The position numbers and the translations under genes were made by a program. Below are positions 24,636 to 37,053 of a stretch of 64,000 nucleotides of DNA, in pieces. The stretch covers positions 746,501 through 810,500 of the forward strand of contig CM072347.1 of the NCBI GenBank assembly GCA_036874045.1. The letters run 5' to 3'. The stretch comes from Cymodocea nodosa. Its lineage: Eukaryota > Streptophyta > Magnoliopsida > Alismatales > Cymodoceaceae. How positions within the stretch are numbered: position 1 is the stretch's first letter; each line of letters begins with the position of its first letter. A model generated the notes under the pieces. That model ran no database searches. It was given only the letters and a program-made list of their open reading frames with translations, and was not told the DNA's origin.

Positions 24636-24940
24636 CCTTCCATTCCTTTCATTCCCTCGTTCACTCCTCTCCTCCTTTCCTCCTCCCCCTCCTCCCCCTT
24701 TCCCCCTTCCCTATCCACATCTCTGCTCTCGATCGCCACCGACGCCTTCTGCCGATCGCTCCCCTCTCGCTCGCAGTGGAAACTGAAGTCCAGAAGGCGA
24801 GAGAGCTCGAGCGGCACTTCCTTTTTTGCCCGCAGCGCCATGAACGAGAGTGATAACAACACCACTCCGCGCGTCGATTCGTGTACGATATTGGGGTACA
24901 CACAAGATCGGATGGTCGATATCATGCGGATAGGAAATAG
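24636..24940 (-). promoter_or_regulatory. Putative first (5' UTR) exon and promoter of the At1g61900-like gene
   Basis: A GC-rich, purine-rich (minus strand) block of about 300 bases in otherwise AT-rich DNA, ending at a donor-like gtgagc. Its position and composition fit a leader exon of the minus-strand gene, about 1 kb from the divergent PLA I gene. The joining is inferred, not proven; splicing this donor to the next exon does not extend the main reading frame. Confidence 0.35.
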
Positions 24941-25897
24941 ACGGTGAGATCTGTCTTGGAAACGGTTCGGTTACTTTCGCGTTCGTGACGCGGATTCCAA
25001 AGCTTCTTCCATTTCGCTTCTTCCTTAACTCCATTATTTTTCTTTTTTCTTTTTTCTTTTTCTCGTGTGCCTTTCGTGGTTAATTTTTTTTTGTTTTTTG
25101 TCGACACTATTTTTGGACCTTTGCTATAATTATCTAAAATAACTTGTCTTTATATGTCAATAATTTCATATATTATTTACATGATTCATAAAAAATTAAT
25201 TATATAATTTATGACGTCAATAAATAAAGTTAAATAAAAGTGAAAACAAATCCTTAACGTTTTAAAAACCGGTAAGAATTGTGAATCATAGGAGTAAACA
25301 ATAAAGATAAGTAAAAATAAATATAAATGATAATAAACGAAGCTGTGAATTACAACATCTACGACTAAAATCGAATATTCGAACAAAAATTATTACAAGT
25401 GCTTGTGATTACATTTTTGCCTTTTTCTTTTTTATTTATGGTCAGCCACGTCGTACTCACCTACTCTAAAAGATCAGTCAAGTATGAAAAAAAAAAAAAA
25501 AAATTAAAAGAGTTTAACGTTGTCAATTAAAAATCACTTTATTTCTTTTAATTATTATTCGTGGGGAAGGAAACGCGTTCTCTAGGCAAATAAATGCAAT
25601 GTGAAGTTGACTGTGAATCGTGAGACTCGAAGGGTTTGAGTAAAAAATACATATTTCTTGGGGGAAAAGATGCAAAGAAAATGGAGCGGCGGCTACACCA
25701 TCCTGTCGTCCTGTGGTGGCTTCATTTTCTCCACCTCGTCCGGTTCTCGCAGACTGCAATCGCCGTCATCCGCACCTCGACGCCACCGCCTTCCCTTCCT
25801 CCTGCACCGCCTTCGCCTCCGCCTTCATCGTCATCTTCTTCTCAATGCTGGTCGTGTTCTTCTGAATTACGACCGATCGATCGATTCATCTGCACCG
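24941..25897. promoter_or_regulatory. Shared intergenic region between divergent genes; PLA I promoter/5' UTR
   Basis: About 1 kb between the putative leader exon of the At1g61900-like gene (minus) and PLA I (plus). AT-rich at 25050-25620, then rising in GC from 25630 toward the PLA I start, as expected for a 5' UTR. An open frame continues upstream of the PLA I ATG to 25658 but shows no family similarity. Confidence 0.4.
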
Positions 25898-28800
25898 ATG
25901 TCGTCGTGGGCGTTGGGATGGAAGCGGCCGCTGGAGATATTCCACCTTTCGCTTATTTATGGAGAATCGGATTCCAATGCCGAGGCCCTTCCTCCTGCCG
26001 TCTCCGATTCCAAATTGGGGTTCCGCATCGACCTTGACTGGACGGCCGGGGACGACGAGGACCAGGTCGCCCTCCGGCTCCAGTCCCAGATCATGGTCCA
26101 CCTTCCCCCGCCCCAGGACACCGTCGTCATTCACCTCAACGAGTTGATGCCGGAGGATGAAGCCGATGAGGAGGGTGATGACAGGGAGAAAGTGGAGGAG
26201 GAGGAGGAGAAGGAGAAGGTCGCTCTTACGGTGGAGATGAAGGTGGTGAAGAGGAGTGACCCCTTGACGTCGCTCACCATCTCCAAGGCTGCAGGGTCGG
26301 GCCAGCAGAGCGACGCGTTCGGGGTTCTCACGAGACTGCTCAGGTCCGATTTGAGGCCGGTCGACGGTGGCGATGTAGTCGCCCATGCTGTTGATAGCTG
26401 CTTGGCCGATCACTGGAAGACGCTCACTGCCCTCAGCTTATGCGCGTGTGGCTTGACGGTTAGTGGCAGCAGTACTCTTCCACGTATGGTTGTTCTTGCT
26501 GTCGTTGTCGTACAACATGTGGGTGGAATTCTTTTACTTTGTTTCTATTTTGACTTCTGTGATGACAGGTTCTTCCGTTGGAGGTTACTCGGTTGCCGCA
26601 TCTAGAGAGACTTTATCTCAACAACAATAGGCTTTCAGTCTTGCCACCGGAGCTTGGAGAACTGAAGACGTTGAAGGTCCTCAGACTTGATCATAACGTT
26701 TTGGTAACCATTCCTGGTATGGACGCTGTTCCTTCTCTCAATCTGTTTAGTCTATACGTGTTACTGGTCTGATTATGTGCGCTCGAACAGTTGAACTTAG
26801 GCAGTGTGTTGGATTGGTAGAGTTGTCCCTGGAACACAACAAGCTTGTTCGCCCTCTCCTTGATTTCAGGTCATTTAATTGTGTGTATATCCATTATTTA
26901 TTGAATTTGTAATAAATCCATTTTTTTCCTAAGATTGCCTTTCAGTTTGATGCCAGGGCTATGGCCGAGATTCGTGTTTTGAGGTTATTTGGCAACCCTC
27001 TTGAGTTTCTTCCAGAGATTTTACCATTATACAATCTTCGCCACTTATCACTTGCTAATATCAGAATTGAGGCCAGTGAGAACCTCAAGTCTGTCAATGT
27101 GGAAATTGAGGTAAATGTTAGATGGAAATGTTTTTTTGATTTTCAATTGATTTTGTGCCTATTAATTGTCAATTAAGAACTCTTTGACAATTTCAGACGG
27201 AGAGCTCCTATTTCATTGCATCGAGGCATAAATTGAGTGCATTCTGTTCTCTTATTTTTCGTTTTTCTTCATGTCATCATCCTTTGCTGGCATCAGCATT
27301 GGCCAAAATCTTGCAAGACCATACCAGTCGCTTAGCCATCTCTAAAGAAGAAAATGCTGTGCGACAGCTTATAAGTATGATAAATAATGATGATCAACAT
27401 GTGGTATGTATCAACTATCATGCTAGTTGGATTGCTTAATTCTTCAGTTTGTTTATCGATCAGGATCATGCAACTAAATTGTTTTAATTATAGGTTGAGC
27501 AAGCCTGCTCTGCACTGTCATCACTTGCTTCAGATGTTTCCTTGGCAATGCAATTGATCAAGTTGGATGTCATGCAACCCATTGAATCAGTTTTAAAGTC
27601 AAGATCTCAAGAAGAGCTGATTTCCATATTACAAGTGGTTGTCATATTGGCCATTGCATCAGATACGGTTTCACAAAAGATGATGACCAAGGATCTACTA
27701 AGATCACTCAAAACATTATGCACACACAAGAACACAGAGGCAAGATTTCCTAAGATGTGCAGTCATGTCTCTGTGCATCTCTATTCAAATGAATAACCAA
27801 TTACCTTTATTTGTTCCACGCTAGGTACAAAGACATGCTCTTTTGGCCATTGGCAATTTGGCTTTCTGCTTGGAAAATCGTTGTATCCTTGTGACATCTG
27901 AAAGTTTGCGTGAACTCCTTCTGCGCCTTACTATTGTACTTGAACCACGTGTTAACAAAGCTGCAGCACGTGCTTTGGCAATTCTTGGTTTGGTTCTTGA
28001 ACTACGGTCATGGATTATCAGTGATTCCATTCTAAGTTTCTCATGGCATGCCTTGTTTTTTGTCCATATATAAATCTAGGTGAAAATGAGAATCTTCGAC
28101 GTGCATTAAGAGGGAGGGCAGTTGCAAAGCAAGGTTTGCGCATTCTTTCAATGGATGGTGGAGGTATGAAGGGCTTGGTGACAGTTCAAATGCTTAAGCA
28201 AATTGAACAAGGAACAGGGAAGCGCATTTATGAAATGTTTGACATTATATGTGGCACATCTACTGGTGGGATGCTTGCGATTGCTCTTGGAATCAAGCAA
28301 ATGACATTGGATCAGTGTGAGGAGATTTACAAGAAGCTTGGTAAGCACCAATTATACAAAACTCTTGTTTTGTTTATCTTGTAGCACTTCTTATGCATCT
28401 TTTTTTCTAGGAAAAATTGTGTTTACTGAACCTATCCCAAAAGACAATGAAGCTGCAACTTGGAGAGAGAAACTGGATCAACTTTACAAAAGCTCTTCAC
28501 AAAGCTTTAGAGTAGTTGTCCATGGATCTAAAGTATGATTATATTGTATCACTCTTCCTTTGTCATGATCTTAAGGAAATTGTAATCATTAAGAAAACAA
28601 TCTTGCAGCATAGTGCAGATCAATTTGAAAGATTATTACAAGAGATGTGTGCTGATGATGATGGTGATCTCTTAATAGAGTCAGCTGTGAAAGGCTGCCC
28701 AAAAGTTTTTGTTGTATCAACTTTGGTCAGCGTTATGCCTGCCCAGCCATTTCTTTTCCGCAACTATCAGGTTTTTTTCTATTTCTTTTTTCTTTTGTGT

Positions 28801-31800
28801 TTTAAGTTCATTCGTAAATTCTTATTTTCTCTTGGAATGCACTTAAAAAAAATTTAAACAATAGAATCCAATGATCTGTGATGGTCATTCAGTATGTATC
28901 AAATGTTGTTTAGAAAGGTCTTGGAACAACAAGCACTCCTCTTCCTATCCATTTTTTAATTTTAAAATAGTACTGGATTTTATGTATTTTTTTGTGCTTT
29001 TCAGTTGAATATATTTGAATAATGATCTTTTGAGCAGTTTTTTAAATGGACAGTGATTTGCTTTTGTTGTGGAGACATGTTGATTAATTGTTAGTTTTCT
29101 TTTATTTCTAGTCACTTTAATGCTATTTTTTAAATCTTTTTACTGATTCAGTGGTTTTTCTTATAAATGATAGCTGTATGTTGATTATATGGTTGTGTGT
29201 TATTAAATTTTTATGTTGTGGATTGTGTCATAAATGATAGTTGATACTTGATATCTGATAGTTTTTTACTTCTTGTAAAGTTTTATTGGCTACTTTTTTG
29301 AATCAGTTGTGGATTTTTTGTTACCATGTGTTGTTAATTATTTGAATGCCACTAGAAGAAAGTGAATGATAGGAGATTCTCAATTATTCATGTTATTAAA
29401 TGTTGTCAAGACTCAAGAGTTTATGACATAATTGTGTCATCTTTTATCATTTTATGTTTACATTTATGGATGCAACTATAAACTTTGGATGTTATGGCCT
29501 TTTTAAAAAAAAATTATTTAGATCGTATGTATGTATTTATGGATCATAATCTTAATCTTTGATGCTATCTTGTGATAGTTTACATAGTTGAATGTCATTT
29601 AGAGTTTAAAAAATATTGAATGGGTGCCTGGCTGTCACTAAAGCACCTAAAGGCTTATTGTCTGGGCACCTTGATGACTAAGTGTAAAAGTTGCCTAACA
29701 TTTCATGCAATTAAGCAACCATAGGCTTATGCATCACACATTGCCAACTTCAACCTAGGGCATAAGGTAAAATAAACTTTTCTCTCTTCTCTCTATGTTA
29801 TAGCCTCACTGATGAAGGTTGCCTATCATATCATGATGTCCTCAATTCTTTATGCCATGTTCAAGCTAGCCCACTTCATCAGGACAGAGGGCCTTATTGC
29901 CAACCACTGGGGAAGTCATGGACATGTAGATGAGTAGGAGTTCAAGCTCCGAGTAGGAAATGCTCTAGTACATCCTCGCCCACAAGACAATGAGCTTGTT
30001 GGAGTTGAGTAGTGATCTTAAGATTGGTGCTTGCACCAAGCAAGCTAAGGAGAACTCAAGCAAATCATCTTTCTCTACATATTGTACTAGGATGCAGAAC
30101 AAAGGGTCTACACGTCAATTGATTGGTTCATATACTGTGGTTTACAATCCTTAGATGGAATCAAGCAAGTAGTGTCAAAGGATGAAGAATTTTGGTGATA
30201 AGATACATAATCTTGGAGAAAAATGTGATCTATAGTCCCTCATGGTCCATTGCAAAATAATAGCACCAAGACCATCAAGTATTCATCCCCACCTTCCTCA
30301 GCAACAACAGTCACAATGATGGTGGAGAATTTGAGGGAGTTCACTGTAGTAAAAGTAAAAATTTGGAGAGAGAGAGAGAGAGATGTATTTTGAATCAATT
30401 CTGCATTGAATGGGGGTAAATTACACAATATATTTTGTATGCATTGAATTTTGTAGGTCAGAATCAAAATATGGTGAATTATCAAGAACGTAAAAAACTT
30501 GCTAAAATAAAAATAAAAATAGAGGGAAGTCCAATGGTACATAGCAAATCTTTCCTCGTTTTATTAGGATGAGATATCCCTCCAGAGAAGCTGTTCCTAC
30601 ATGTGTGTGTGTTTGTAATAAGATTTTTTTATTAATCAACACCAAGGAAGTAATTTTTTTTTACATTGCCCAGTATCCTGCAGGAACATTGGAGATGCCA
30701 CTAGGAGGAACTGAAAGCTCGTCTGATAATGGGCAGGGTACAGCTGCCAGTGGTGGTCATGTTGGTGTTCGGCGTAGTGCTTTTATGGGGAGCTGTAAGC
30801 ATCGAATATGGGAAGCCATAAGGGCATCATCAGCTGCTCCATATTATCTTGACGATTTCTCACTAGGTATTTTTTGATCTGGAAGCCTCCCTTGTAATAA
30901 ATAATTTATTAGACCTAGTTAACAGTTATTATTTTATATTTATGAGGTTTGTACTTATATTTTCAGATGTAAATCGTTGGCAAGATGGAGCAATTGTTGC
31001 AAATAATCCTACCATTTTTGCCCTAAGAGAAGCTCAACTATTGTGGCCTGACACACGGATTGACTGCTTAGTGTCTATAGGATGTGGTTCTGTTCCTACA
31101 AAGGTATTCTATGATACATTGCCTTACAAAAGTATAATTCCTTTCTGCCGTGAGATTCAGCCTGCTTTCCCTAAGATTTTTTTTTCCTGATACAGGCATC
31201 AATGTAACAAACATATAGGTTAATAGGAAACAAGTCACAAACCCTGATGTATCTCATCAGTGTAGTCCAATCCTCTTTCTTATTTGCTAATCATATGGTA
31301 GGCTAATAGGAAAATCAATATATAAAGCACTTTATCATGATTTAAGAAGAGACATGTACAACCTTTCTCTGGACATTGAACTAGAATGACTAGCAGCAAT
31401 AGAGACTGAATGAATATCAGATAAATGGATAAACATGTATAAAGGTTACACATACTTAACTTGTGGGAGGAGACCCTTAAGCCTATAGCTAAGAACCATC
31501 CTAAGATGCAAGTAGGGCACTCATATTTTAGTTGTAGCATGTGATGCTTTGCTGACGCTCTGTAGCTAGAGGGACCTCTCATAGTTAACCTATGAGATAA
31601 TAGTAGTTTGCTCAAGGTAGATGTGGTGTTAATAGTATGCAGCTGTAGGAACCTCTCATAGTTAATCTACGAGATGATAACAGTCTATTCAAGAGTAGAT
31701 GTGGCAGGTGATGCCTTTGGTAGCGGCATTGGCCACTGTGATGGAAACAAGGTGAAACTCTTTATTTGCTTGTCTACAACCTCCTCCTTTGACGCTTTCA

Positions 31801-34800
31801 TAGCTGACTGATCTGAAACTCGAGTAGTTGTGGCCATGAAAATTAGTAGAACTTTGGAAAATGTACTCTGCAAGTCTAGAACTCTGTTTACACCTAAAAA
31901 ATATGGGATGAGACTGGTAGACAACAATCGCTAGCCCCTCTTGCAACTATCTTATCCTGGTAATATTTGTTGTCAATGGCTGGTAAATATCAACCTTGTC
32001 CAGACGTGCATGTTGGGTAGTGAAATGTTCTTGTGTTAATTGATCTCCTTATCAGAAAGGAAAAGCTGCTTGTATATCTCAAAGATTGGAGATATTCTTC
32101 TAGTGTCCATATTTGACCCTTAAATGTTGGAGTTTCTCTAACGTTCCACTGAGATTCTTCATGAAGGATTCACAAGAGGTCATTATTCACTACTAGAAAC
32201 AAACATGAACAAGGTCTGACATGCAGAAAAATTGTATTAGATTTAGATGTGTGTGTGATTATACATATTTCTAAAATATATATATGTTAGTATTATTACG
32301 TTGTATTTTGATCTTATCTTATGATTATTTATGTATTCCAATGTTATTTAGGAAATAATAGTGCTCAAAAAATATATAATTACTATTAAATATATATATA
32401 TATATATTCATAAAAAATAAAAAAGATATTTATATGGGTGCCTAGGCATCTCCTAAGTGCTACCTAGGCTCCTTAATTAGGGGAAGAAGGCCTGGAGGGG
32501 TTGGTGATGACTACTGGTGGTCGTCTAGAAATGGGCAACAATGATAGCTAGTGTTAGTGGTGGGCCCTAGGTTTTCTCATAGTGTTCTTGTGCCATGTGA
32601 GAACGAGAGAGAAATGATGATTATTCACTAATGACCTGGGGTTTACATATTATAAGGTTCACTAGATATCCAACATAGATGGATATCCAATAACCCAGCT
32701 ACCATCTGATAAGGCTCTAATACATACTACAAACGGATTAATGTATATTGATAAGCAATCTAACAAGGCACATGGGTTGGGCATGGGCATGGCTTATATT
32801 CGCTTATGTATATCTAAAATGATGTGCATTTGTGATTATGTATATCTTACATGATTCTCATCTCAATGCCTTACTCTCATTAGTCCACTACGTGAAAGCA
32901 TAGTTATTGTATTTTAGAAAAAGGACATACCCATTATATAGTTTCATAATGATTGTAGTTTAAATGTTGACTTTTTGTTAAGTTCAATTCAAAAATGAGA
33001 AACATATTGGCCATTGATGTGAATGTTAGTGGAAAAACATTGAAATATGAAGCCCATAAAAATATGCAAAAATTTTGACATTTGATTTTCATTTTAAAAG
33101 AATAAATAAATTCACTTCATACATTAACATTCTCAATATGATAATCTAATCGGATGTGTTTAGAGTGGTAAAAAAAGAGAAAATTTCAAAATAAATGAGA
33201 TATATTTGAAGTCACAAAACATTGAAAATTTACTTATTTTCCACCAACGTAGCACTTAAATGGCACCAACATGGAGTATATCTCAAAACACATCTAAATG
33301 CTGTACACAGAGTTGGCTTTCAAACACGTGTCAGTATTTGATTATGATGCCATGTATCTTAGTGCATGCTACTCTAAAAGGTTCAAGCCAAACTAGCCTT
33401 CGATGGCTGTGAAGGAGTGTACAATTTTACATAATTTTGCTTAAGTTTGGTTTGGTGATTGATTTTCATAGTTTAAATGATATGGACTGCCACAAAGTTT
33501 ACAGGAGGGTCTATTAAAGTTGCATTAACAAGATGTGTTCAAAAAATTTTAGATGAGATTTATTCATATTCATTTTTATGAGTGCCTCAGAGGTGTAAGT
33601 CATTGTCCATGTTCAACATAATTTTACAATGGTGTTAATTGTATTTCGTGAATGTTTTGCAATGGGCAGGGTCTAATAGTATCTATGCAATGTGATCAAT
33701 TTTTCTCAGAGACACGAACTGTTTCCAAATTTCCTATGAGTGCCTATAGTAAATTACTTTGAAGTTCTAGAAAATATTTCAAAATTCTTCCTTTTTCGTT
33801 GTACACTGACATCAAAATGAGAATGATACATTAACTGCATGATTAAGCCTGCTCATACTACTATTTTTAGACTCGAAAGGGTGGTTGGCGCTACTTGGAC
33901 ACTGGACAAGTATTGATTGAGAGTGCATGCTCTGTAGATCGAGTGGAGGAAGCATTGGGCACGTTGATACCCATGCTACCTGAAATTCATTATTTTCGAT
34001 TCAATCCAGGTAATTATTTCTTTCAGTAACCTGCATTGCTACGATATCAATGGGCTACTTGGCACAAATATAAGTTGGCCTGTATCTATCAAGTTTTGGT
34101 TTATTTGTTTTTGATTACCAGACAAAAGAAAAACAAATTTCTCTCCAGTTGTCATGGTTACCATAAATAGCAGACAAGTTTTCATGTTTTTTGGTTGCTT
34201 CACAGTTGATGAGCGATATGGCATGGAATTAGATGAAACTGATCCTGCAGAATGGTTGAAACTGGAGGTTGCAACTGATGAGTATATTCAGAAAAACTGC
34301 ACTGCTTTCGAGAATGTATGTGAACATTTACTTCCTAGACATCAAAATGAAGAAAATTGGATAGAGAAGTCCAAAATGCAAAACTTAAATGAAGTAAAAA
34401 TCTCAAATGCAGGTTAGTTTTGTGATTCAGCTTTGATTTCAAAAGATTGCATTTTGTGAAATCTGAATTTGGTGGTGTTTTGTCCTTGCAGTTGTCAATG
34501 ATAACAACCTTTATTTGGGGTGGAGACGCATGGTGCTTCTTGTAGAATCATCCTATAGTTATGACTTGGGGAAAATAGTTCATCATGCTCGATCTCTTGA
34601 GACATTTTGTGCCCGCAATAACATTCGAATGTCTCTCATGAATCGAGTCTTAGAAACTCACAAGCCAGCAACAGCATTTCCAACACCATTCACATCCCCA
34701 TTGTTCACTGGAAGTTTTCCATCAAGCCCACTTTTATACAGCCCTGATTTTGGCCCTCAGAAAATGAATCGAATTGATTTGGTTCCTCCCCTTAGCTTGG

Positions 34801-36313
34801 ATGGTACTCAGACAAGAAAGGCCCCTGAGTCTCCTCCGATATCTCCTGCATGCAGACAGCCTTCAATGCCTGTTCGAACATTACATGAGAAATTACAAAA
34901 TTTGCCCCAAGTTGGTGTGATACATTTGTCGCTTCAAAATGATTCCCAAGGGTCAATACTAAGGTCTGAGAATTTTTCCTTCCATGAAATGCCTTTTTAA
35001 TTGACTGGTTTTGAAAATTGCTGACATGTTTGTTGTCAATGTTAGTTGGCAGAATGATGTATTTGTTGTTGCCGAGCCAGGCGAGCTTGCGGATAAATTT
35101 CTCGAGAGTGTGAAGTTAAGTTTGTCTTCACTATTGCGAGGTCACAACAGGAGAGTTGCATATGCATTTGATCAAGTCTCTTCTGTGGCTGATTTGGTGG
35201 CCCGCTGGCCTTACTTTCGAGTTGGTGACATCCTTCACCGTTATATAGGACGCCAAACACAAGTATGCCTTTCCTCATTTTGCTTTTATCCATCATTGAT
35301 ATGTTTCCATATATCCATATTATATATTTAGTCAATTGCTATCATATTTTTTCTATAGGTCATGGAAGATGACCAAGAAATTGGGGCCTTCATGTTTCGA
35401 AGGACAGTGCCTGCTGTTCACTTGACACCAGAGGATGTCAGGTGGATGGTGAGTTATTTGATCTATGCATTGTATTTTATAAATCTTTTTCAGTTTACCA
35501 TTGAATATGAGCTTTTTTTGAGCAAAAGCCAAAGGAAATATATTAAAATAAGGTGACCTATATAAGCCATAGGCAGACTAGGAAAACAAAGAACCAAATA
35601 GGCAAAGAGAACAGAATTTCCAGGTAGCAATCAGAACACACATGGACCACGTGACAAGCACAAAAAAGGCAAACTGATAAAACAGGTGTCTAACAAAAAG
35701 TGCATTGAAACTACAGTGTCACAAGAGATTTAGGCCAAGATAGCATCAAAGGCCTTAGCCATCCTTCATCTTCTCAATCACTCAACCACACACTATTCTT
35801 TATTTCATTTATTTTCTATTCTTCCATTTATTGACCGGTAAATTAAACTATTTGAATTCTTACTAGGTAGGAGCATGGAGAGATAGAGTTGTAATTTGCA
35901 CCAGCAAGTATGGACCTTGTCCAAGTTTGCTGAAAGCATTTCTCGACTCTGGTGTGAAGGCTGTTATTTCCTCATCAATTGAACCTCCAGAAATGCAGTC
36001 TATGGATCTCAATGGAACTGCTGGATATGATGGATTGGAAAATGGGAGATTCGTGATCGGGGATGAGGAGGCTGAGGAAGAAGAGCAAGAGCCACCAAGT
36101 CCTAGAAGTGACTGGGAGGATAGTGATCCAGATAGAGCTGGTGATCATATCAACTGGAAAGATGATGATGATGAAGAGGAGCTATCTCGTTTTGTGTGTC
36201 ACCTGTATGACATGTTGTTTAGGGAGGGAACCAGATTGGATGTTGCCTTGCAGCATGCTCTGCGATCACATACTAAATTAAGGTACACTTGCCATCTTCC
36301 ACAGTATAAATAA
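25898..36313 (+). CDS. PLAI: Phospholipase A I: LRR-ARM-patatin protein (At1g61850-like)
   Basis: Patatin-related, calcium-independent lipid acyl hydrolase that releases fatty acids from phospholipids and galactolipids; the Arabidopsis relative is tied to basal jasmonate supply. 18 exons: 25898-26458, 26569-26716, 26791-26869, 26957-27110, 27197-27403, 27494-27739, 27825-27987, 28080-28340, 28411-28532, 28609-28770, 30674-30866, 30967-31103, 33871-34009, 34206-34412, 34492-34963, 35046-35262, 35359-35448 and 35867-36313. They total 4005 nt, 1334 residues. Order: N-terminal region starting MSSWALGWKRP, leucine-rich repeats (about 188-300), armadillo-like helices (about 330-515), patatin domain (about 539-790), then a long plant-specific C-terminal region. 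Catalytic features are intact: anion-hole DGGGMKG (545-551), nucleophile elbow GTSTG (Ser580) and DGA (Asp772). Intron 6 (27740-27824) has a GC donor. Introns 10 and 12 are large and contain repeat debris. The acidic stretch near 36060-36180 (DDDDEEEL) precedes the conserved end LRYTCHLP. Confidence 0.96.
28771..30673. other. Large PLA I intron 10 with repeat debris
   Basis: 1.9 kb intron. 29480-29700 weakly resembles the dispersed CTAGGC-ended repeat (gggtgcctggctgtcactaa). 29750-30240 is GC-richer, perhaps retroelement debris, but without a recognisable motif. A (GA)n microsatellite is at 30366-30382. Confidence 0.4.
31563..31703 (+). repeat. Imperfect tandem duplication of about 65 bp in PLA I intron 12
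   Basis: Two imperfect copies share acctctcatagttaa, then tatgagat/tacgagat, and tagatgtgg at their ends, separated by about a dozen bases. Confidence 0.65.
32220..32480 (+). repeat. Dispersed CTAGGC-ended repeat, copy C
   Basis: Contains ttagtattattacgttgtat, gattatttatgtattccaat and gttatttaggaaataatag, then an AT run and tatgggtgcctaggcatctc. Homologous in block order to copies at 320-535 (+) and 20130-20520 (-). Confidence 0.6.
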
Positions 36314-37053
36314 TTTGAAAACAAAAAGAAAAAAATAATAAACAGAAAATACAGAAGATGCATACACATAATTTTTTTCGGAGAGAGGCTTGTTTTTGGA
36401 GCCATAGAATTTTTAACCCCTTGTGTGTCTGTGGTTCCTAAAATATCAGCATGCCGTGTATTTTGTAAGCTTATAACAAAGAATGAAATAAAATAGTAGT
36501 TACTCATTTTCAAAGAAAAACATTAATTCTTCAATCTGATCTTTTTATCCTTCATCTTATTACATTGATATTTGAAAAGTATTTGTTTCTCGATTCCATG
36601 TTCACGCTTACTATCTTCTTACATTTGCTCAAGTCGATACATATTATTATTGTGTGCCATACCTGTACTTCTTATGTCTTGCATTTGATGGTAGTGGATG
36701 GTTTACTTTTACGAACAATTGGATGTAATTAACTCACTTTGCCATTGCTTTATGTTATTCAAACCTTCCAAGTGCACAATATACACTCTGGTCTGGGCGT
36801 GTGCTCTTTTTCTTTTCTTTTTGTTAACAACATTATCGATGAGATTTGGAAATATTGTTGGCATATATTACTGTGTTGGGGAACCACTCTTTCGTGGTTC
36901 TGTCAGATGCTATCTATGTCTGTACAGGAGCCGGCTTGGGATGGAGGATTGCAGAGGCATCATTCCTGAAATTGAACTTTATAATGATAAACACAGAAAT
37001 TTACAGGAATCTACGAGGAAAAGAATTCCTGCAATTGGAGAACTTGTGGTTGT
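36314..37053. other. Convergent 3' UTR region of PLA I and LTD-like gene
   Basis: 740 bases between the stop codons of two convergent genes. AT-rich, with no extra gene; short open frames around 36700-37060 have no family resemblance. Probably the 3' UTRs of both genes and a small spacer. Confidence 0.6.

Larger units (their letters stand above)
31104..33870. other. Large PLA I intron 12 with a local duplication and repeats
   Basis: 2.8 kb intron. It holds a local tandem duplication (31563-31625 and 31638-31703), the CTAGGC-ended repeat copy C (32220-32480), an AT-dinucleotide run near 32390-32408, and an LTR-like stretch at about 32490-32780. The latter carries gatatccaataacccagcta, resembling the copia LTR text near 7000. 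No gene seen. Confidence 0.5.

Noticed and set aside
24632..25034. Minus-strand ORFs of about 60-107 codons upstream of the GPI-anchored gene
   Set aside because: Arg/Glu-rich shadows of a purine-rich leader; splicing the gtgagc donor to the next exon does not join them in frame with the protein.
25658..25897. N-terminal extension of PLA I from an upstream in-frame ATG
   Set aside because: The extension is Arg/Ser/His-rich with no family similarity; relatives start at MS-WxLGWKRP, matching the ATG at 25898.
25886..26413. 175-codon minus-strand ORF over PLA I exon 1
   Set aside because: Antisense shadow of a GC-rich coding exon; the plus-strand frame has clear PLA I similarity.
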